From Nostoc sp. NIES-4103 (GTDB lineage Bacteria; Cyanobacteriota; Cyanobacteriia; Cyanobacteriales; Nostocaceae), in NCBI RefSeq assembly GCF_002368335.1, contig NZ_AP018288.1:6838494-6902493 (forward strand): 64,000 nucleotides of DNA, given 5' to 3'. The position numbers were made by a program, and so were the translations under genes. The notes under the pieces were generated by a model. That model was not told the DNA's origin and did no database searches. It saw only the letters and a list, made by a program, of their open reading frames with translations. This document shows, piece by piece, positions 61,585 to 64,000 of the stretch (position 1 is the first letter of the stretch; the number at the start of each line of letters is the position of its first letter).

Positions 61585-63246
61585 ATGTTTAATGTCAATA
61601 GGCAACGCTCATTTTTTGGTTTTATAGTAGCTGGTGCGATCGCGCTGCTAGTGATTGTTATTTTTGGTTTTTACTGGATTTTTGCCAAAAGTCCGGTTAA
61701 CGTGATCACCTCTAATTCTCAACCTGGTGCTGCCATATTTGTGTCAAAACTTGCTCCGGCTATGGTGTCGTTGCTGGTAAATCCTGACCGTTTACAGACT
61801 TTAGATGGTAAAGGAGAATTATCTCAACTTAAAACTAGCTTATTAGCTAAGAGTGGCATAGATTACAAACAAGACATTCAACCCTGGTTAGGCAATGAAA
61901 TTACATTGGCTGTCACCACTGAAGACATTGATCGCGATTTAGATAACGGTAAGCAACCAGGATATTTGATGGCACTAGCAACCAATAACTCAAAAGCAAG
62001 TCGCGAGTTTGTAGAGTTATTGTTTTCCAAGCGAGTGTTAGCTGGAACGAACTTAGGTGTGGAACAATACGAAGGTGTGAAACTGCTTTACGAAGATTCT
62101 CAACCTCAGCAGGAAAGACTTGCTGGTGCAGTTGTTGATAACTTTGTGTTATTCGCCAACGATCGCAAAGTGCTGCGAGATGCAATTAATAATGTCCAAG
62201 CACCCGATCTGAATTTAACCAGTTCTCCCCGATACCAAAAAGCTACGGAAAAATTGCCCAAAGAATCTTTTGCGGCGTCTTTCCTTAATCTTCCCACAGT
62301 GGCACAATGGCAAGGATTAGAATTGCCACAAGCGACTTACGACAGCGAAATTATAGCTTTGTCATTGAACCCTAAAGGCTTATTAGCAGAAACTAGCTTT
62401 CTCAGTTCATCAGCAATTGTTTTGCCATCTCAACTACTAACTGAACCTGTAAAAGCACTGAAATATATTCCAGCATCGGCAGGTTTAGCAATTTCTGCTT
62501 CAGATTTGAGTAATTTAAATGACAGCAATTTAGCTCAACTTTGGGCACAAGTAAAAACAGCAATATCTGGTTCCAAAACAGATGTAATTTCTAGATTGGT
62601 ACAACCTTTAGCAGATATAGAGAAAAGCAAAGGCATAAACTTAAAAAAGGATATCTTTAGCTGGGTAAAAGGAGAATACGCCATTGCATTGTTACCTCGT
62701 GAGGGTAAGATAAATCCTGACTGGATTTTTGTAGTAGAAAAAATAGAGGGTGTACCAGAAGGCATTTCTCGTTTAGATGCGATCGCTACAGCCAATGGAC
62801 TTAGCAGTAGTTCCTTCAATCTCGGTCAACAGAAAATCTTTGCTTGGACAGATTTAATCGCCACTCCTAAAAGTGATACCAAAGACCGACCATCATACAA
62901 CATTGCAGCCAACGTACAGGCAGTACATACAACCCTAGACAATTATGAAATTTTCGCCTCCAACCTGGAGACAATAGATGAAGTCCTGACAATCAAGAAA
63001 AATTCCTTAGTTGACAATCCCAGTTTCCAAAATAGTATTGCTGCCATTCCCCAACCTAACCAAGGCTATGTCTATCTCGATTGGAAAACAAGTCAGCCTT
63101 TGTTAGAACGACAATTACCAGTTCTCAAACTCATAGAAATTTTCGGCAAACCGTTTTTTAACAACTTGCGATCGCTGACAATTAGTACTTACAACAGCGA
63201 TACAGAATCACTCAAAGGCGGCGTTTTCTTGCAATTTCATGAATAA
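61585..63246 (+). CDS. DUF3352 family protein
   Basis: 553 residues from the ATG at 61585; a GTG at 61558 adds nine residues in frame. One N-terminal membrane helix (about 10-33, GFIVAGAIALLVIVIFGFYWIF), then a large periplasmic domain. The opening APAMVSLLVNPDRLQ and DYKQDIQPWLGNEITLAV are the pattern of DUF3352 proteins, common in cyanobacteria and of unknown function. Two similar halves are visible (WLGNEITLAV and WVKGEYAIALL). Downstream is a short inverted repeat (GAGAGGTTTGGAA / TTCCAAACCTC, 63310-63363). Confidence 0.8.
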   Translation: MFNVNRQRSFFGFIVAGAIALLVIVIFGFYWIFAKSPVNVITSNSQPGAAIFVSKLAPAMVSLLVNPDRLQTLDGKGELSQLKTSLLAKSGIDYKQDIQPWLGNEITLAVTTEDIDRDLDNGKQPGYLMALATNNSKASREFVELLFSKRVLAGTNLGVEQYEGVKLLYEDSQPQQERLAGAVVDNFVLFANDRKVLRDAINNVQAPDLNLTSSPRYQKATEKLPKESFAASFLNLPTVAQWQGLELPQATYDSEIIALSLNPKGLLAETSFLSSSAIVLPSQLLTEPVKALKYIPASAGLAISASDLSNLNDSNLAQLWAQVKTAISGSKTDVISRLVQPLADIEKSKGINLKKDIFSWVKGEYAIALLPREGKINPDWIFVVEKIEGVPEGISRLDAIATANGLSSSSFNLGQQKIFAWTDLIATPKSDTKDRPSYNIAANVQAVHTTLDNYEIFASNLETIDEVLTIKKNSLVDNPSFQNSIAAIPQPNQGYVYLDWKTSQPLLERQLPVLKLIEIFGKPFFNNLRSLTISTYNSDTESLKGGVFLQFHE

Positions 63247-63502
63247 TTGTTGCGTCTTTTACCTGGTTGCAAGCAGGGAATAGGGTTTCAAAGCCTCTCG
63301 ACCTTTCGGGGAGAGGTTTGGAAGCGGGGTTCTTAGTATAGTTTTCGACTTTCCAAACCTCCTCTAAGTAAATGAAGCCCAACCTTACAGGAAATTTGTA
63401 TAACTAATAAAAAAGGTGGTACATAAATTAGAATTTCCAGATAATTTTTTTATAAAATATGTATATATCATTACTATTTTAAAAGCCCGTTGGAGGGCTG
63501 CT

Positions 63503-63991
63503 ATGAAATATTATCGCCCTCGACTTAATTATCGAAGTGGTTGCTTATTAGCTGTCATCGCTGCTATAACTGCTACACCTGTGATAGCACAAACAACTAA
63601 CTTTGGAACTTTTAGCTTGTTGCCAGGCTTTGATCAAACCAAGGGAAAAGTTGCAGGTTATACAGGTGGATCTTATCCATTGTCTGCCATAACTAACCGC
63701 GATCGCGCTCAAAACCCCTGTATTGGCTTTGCCGATCCCAAACCAGATCACATTATGATTTTGGAAAAAGACTTTTCTCACCTAAAAATATTAGTTAACA
63801 GCAGCAACTACGATACGACTTTACTAATTCAAGGGCCAGGAGAAAACATTGTTCGTTGTGGTGATGACACTGGCAAGAAAAAAGACGCTAGCATTGATGA
63901 CCAAAACTGGAAAAAAGGAACCTATCGAATTTGGGTTGGAACTTTTGCCCCTGGAGTTGAACGGAATTACACCTTGACAGTGCAGCAGTGA
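63503..63991 (+). CDS. Hypothetical secreted protein
   Basis: 162 residues from the ATG at 63503, which has GGAGG seven bases upstream; the upstream in-frame start at 63416 lacks an SD. A signal peptide is clear (CLLAVIAAITATPVIAQ). The mature part reads FGTFSLLPGF, then KPDHIMILEKDFSHLKILVNSSNYDTTLLIQGPGENIVRCGDDTG and WKKGTYRIWVGTFAPGVERNYTLTV, a beta-sandwich like bacterial pre-peptidase C-terminal (PPC) extracellular domains, with two cysteines. Function unknown. Confidence 0.75.
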   Translation: MKYYRPRLNYRSGCLLAVIAAITATPVIAQTTNFGTFSLLPGFDQTKGKVAGYTGGSYPLSAITNRDRAQNPCIGFADPKPDHIMILEKDFSHLKILVNSSNYDTTLLIQGPGENIVRCGDDTGKKKDASIDDQNWKKGTYRIWVGTFAPGVERNYTLTVQQ

Positions 63992-64000
63992 GGTGGGGAC

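Noticed and set aside
1..64000. tRNA or rRNA genes
   Set aside because: I looked through the intergenic regions for TTCGA/GTTCAAATC arms with acceptor stems and found no convincing clover-leaf; none is reported.

Overview
The window is chromosomal DNA of a filamentous, heterocyst-forming cyanobacterium of the Nostoc/Anabaena/Calothrix type. The evidence is the very frequent HIP1 octamer GCGATCGC, the many heptameric short tandem repeats (STRRs such as GGGGACT, CCCAATT and GTCAATA) between genes, the dispersed hairpins and MITE-like elements, and the gene content: sucrose synthase, a DevBCA-type glycolipid exporter, SLH-porin, KGK protein, bacterial dynamin, GDYXXLXY/DUF2157 pair, Rbp-type RRM protein and type 2 IPP isomerase. 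I see no rRNA, tRNA, CRISPR array or prophage.

Layout. 1-3.5 kb: the end of an XdhC-type gene, a MobA-like nucleotidyltransferase (both molybdoenzyme maturation) and an ArnT-like glycosyltransferase. 3.56-10.73 kb: a segment bounded by near-identical 25-bp inverted repeats of IS630 type. It holds an internally deleted IS630 copy, a truncated Uma2 gene, a small membrane protein and an AraC regulator - MFS - MFS - SLH-porin unit. 10.9-19 kb: MmsA-like dehydrogenase, a secreted M23 peptidase, FtsH, an FMN reductase and a ferrochelatase-family protein ending in a natural His6 tail with a G-tract palindrome upstream. 19.4-30.4 kb: alpha/beta hydrolase, MFS transporter, acetolactate synthase with an added zinc ribbon, TerB-like protein, PBP4-type carboxypeptidase, sucrose synthase and a peptidoglycan-binding protein. 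31-35.4 kb: divergent Ca2+/H+ antiporter and GH57 enzyme. 35.7-40.5 kb: small genes (HNH nuclease, IF-3 paralogue with an apparent AUC start, thioredoxin, PII-like protein, RRM protein, KGK protein) separated by MITEs and hairpins. 40.9-53.5 kb: dynamin-like GTPase, PPC protein, two methyltransferases, flavin/PLP-oxidase-fold protein, DUF2157/GDYXXLXY pair, SppA and IPP isomerase. 53.7-58.9 kb: a TetR regulator fused to a ribbon-helix-helix domain, divergent from devBCA with a palindromic candidate operator between them. 59.4-64 kb: HrcA, a rhodanese, a DUF3352 protein and a secreted protein.

Most genes stand alone or in pairs. The clear multi-gene units are araC-MFS-MFS-porin and devBCA. Intergenic DNA is dense in inverted-repeat elements. 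At least eight elements with paired termini are described, plus a hairpin family whose three members keep the same outer stem but change the inner stem in a base-paired way. STRR copies also reach into genes, as an in-frame insert, a truncated 3' end and spurious 5' extensions.

The most promising leads are: (1) the His6-tailed ferrochelatase paralogue with a palindrome resembling RcnR/InrS-type metal-sensor sites; (2) the TetR-RHH fusion facing devBCA; (3) the IS630-bounded 7.2-kb transport island; (4) the AUC-start infC paralogue; (5) the covarying hairpin family. All functional statements are inferred from sequence read by eye; no database search was run.
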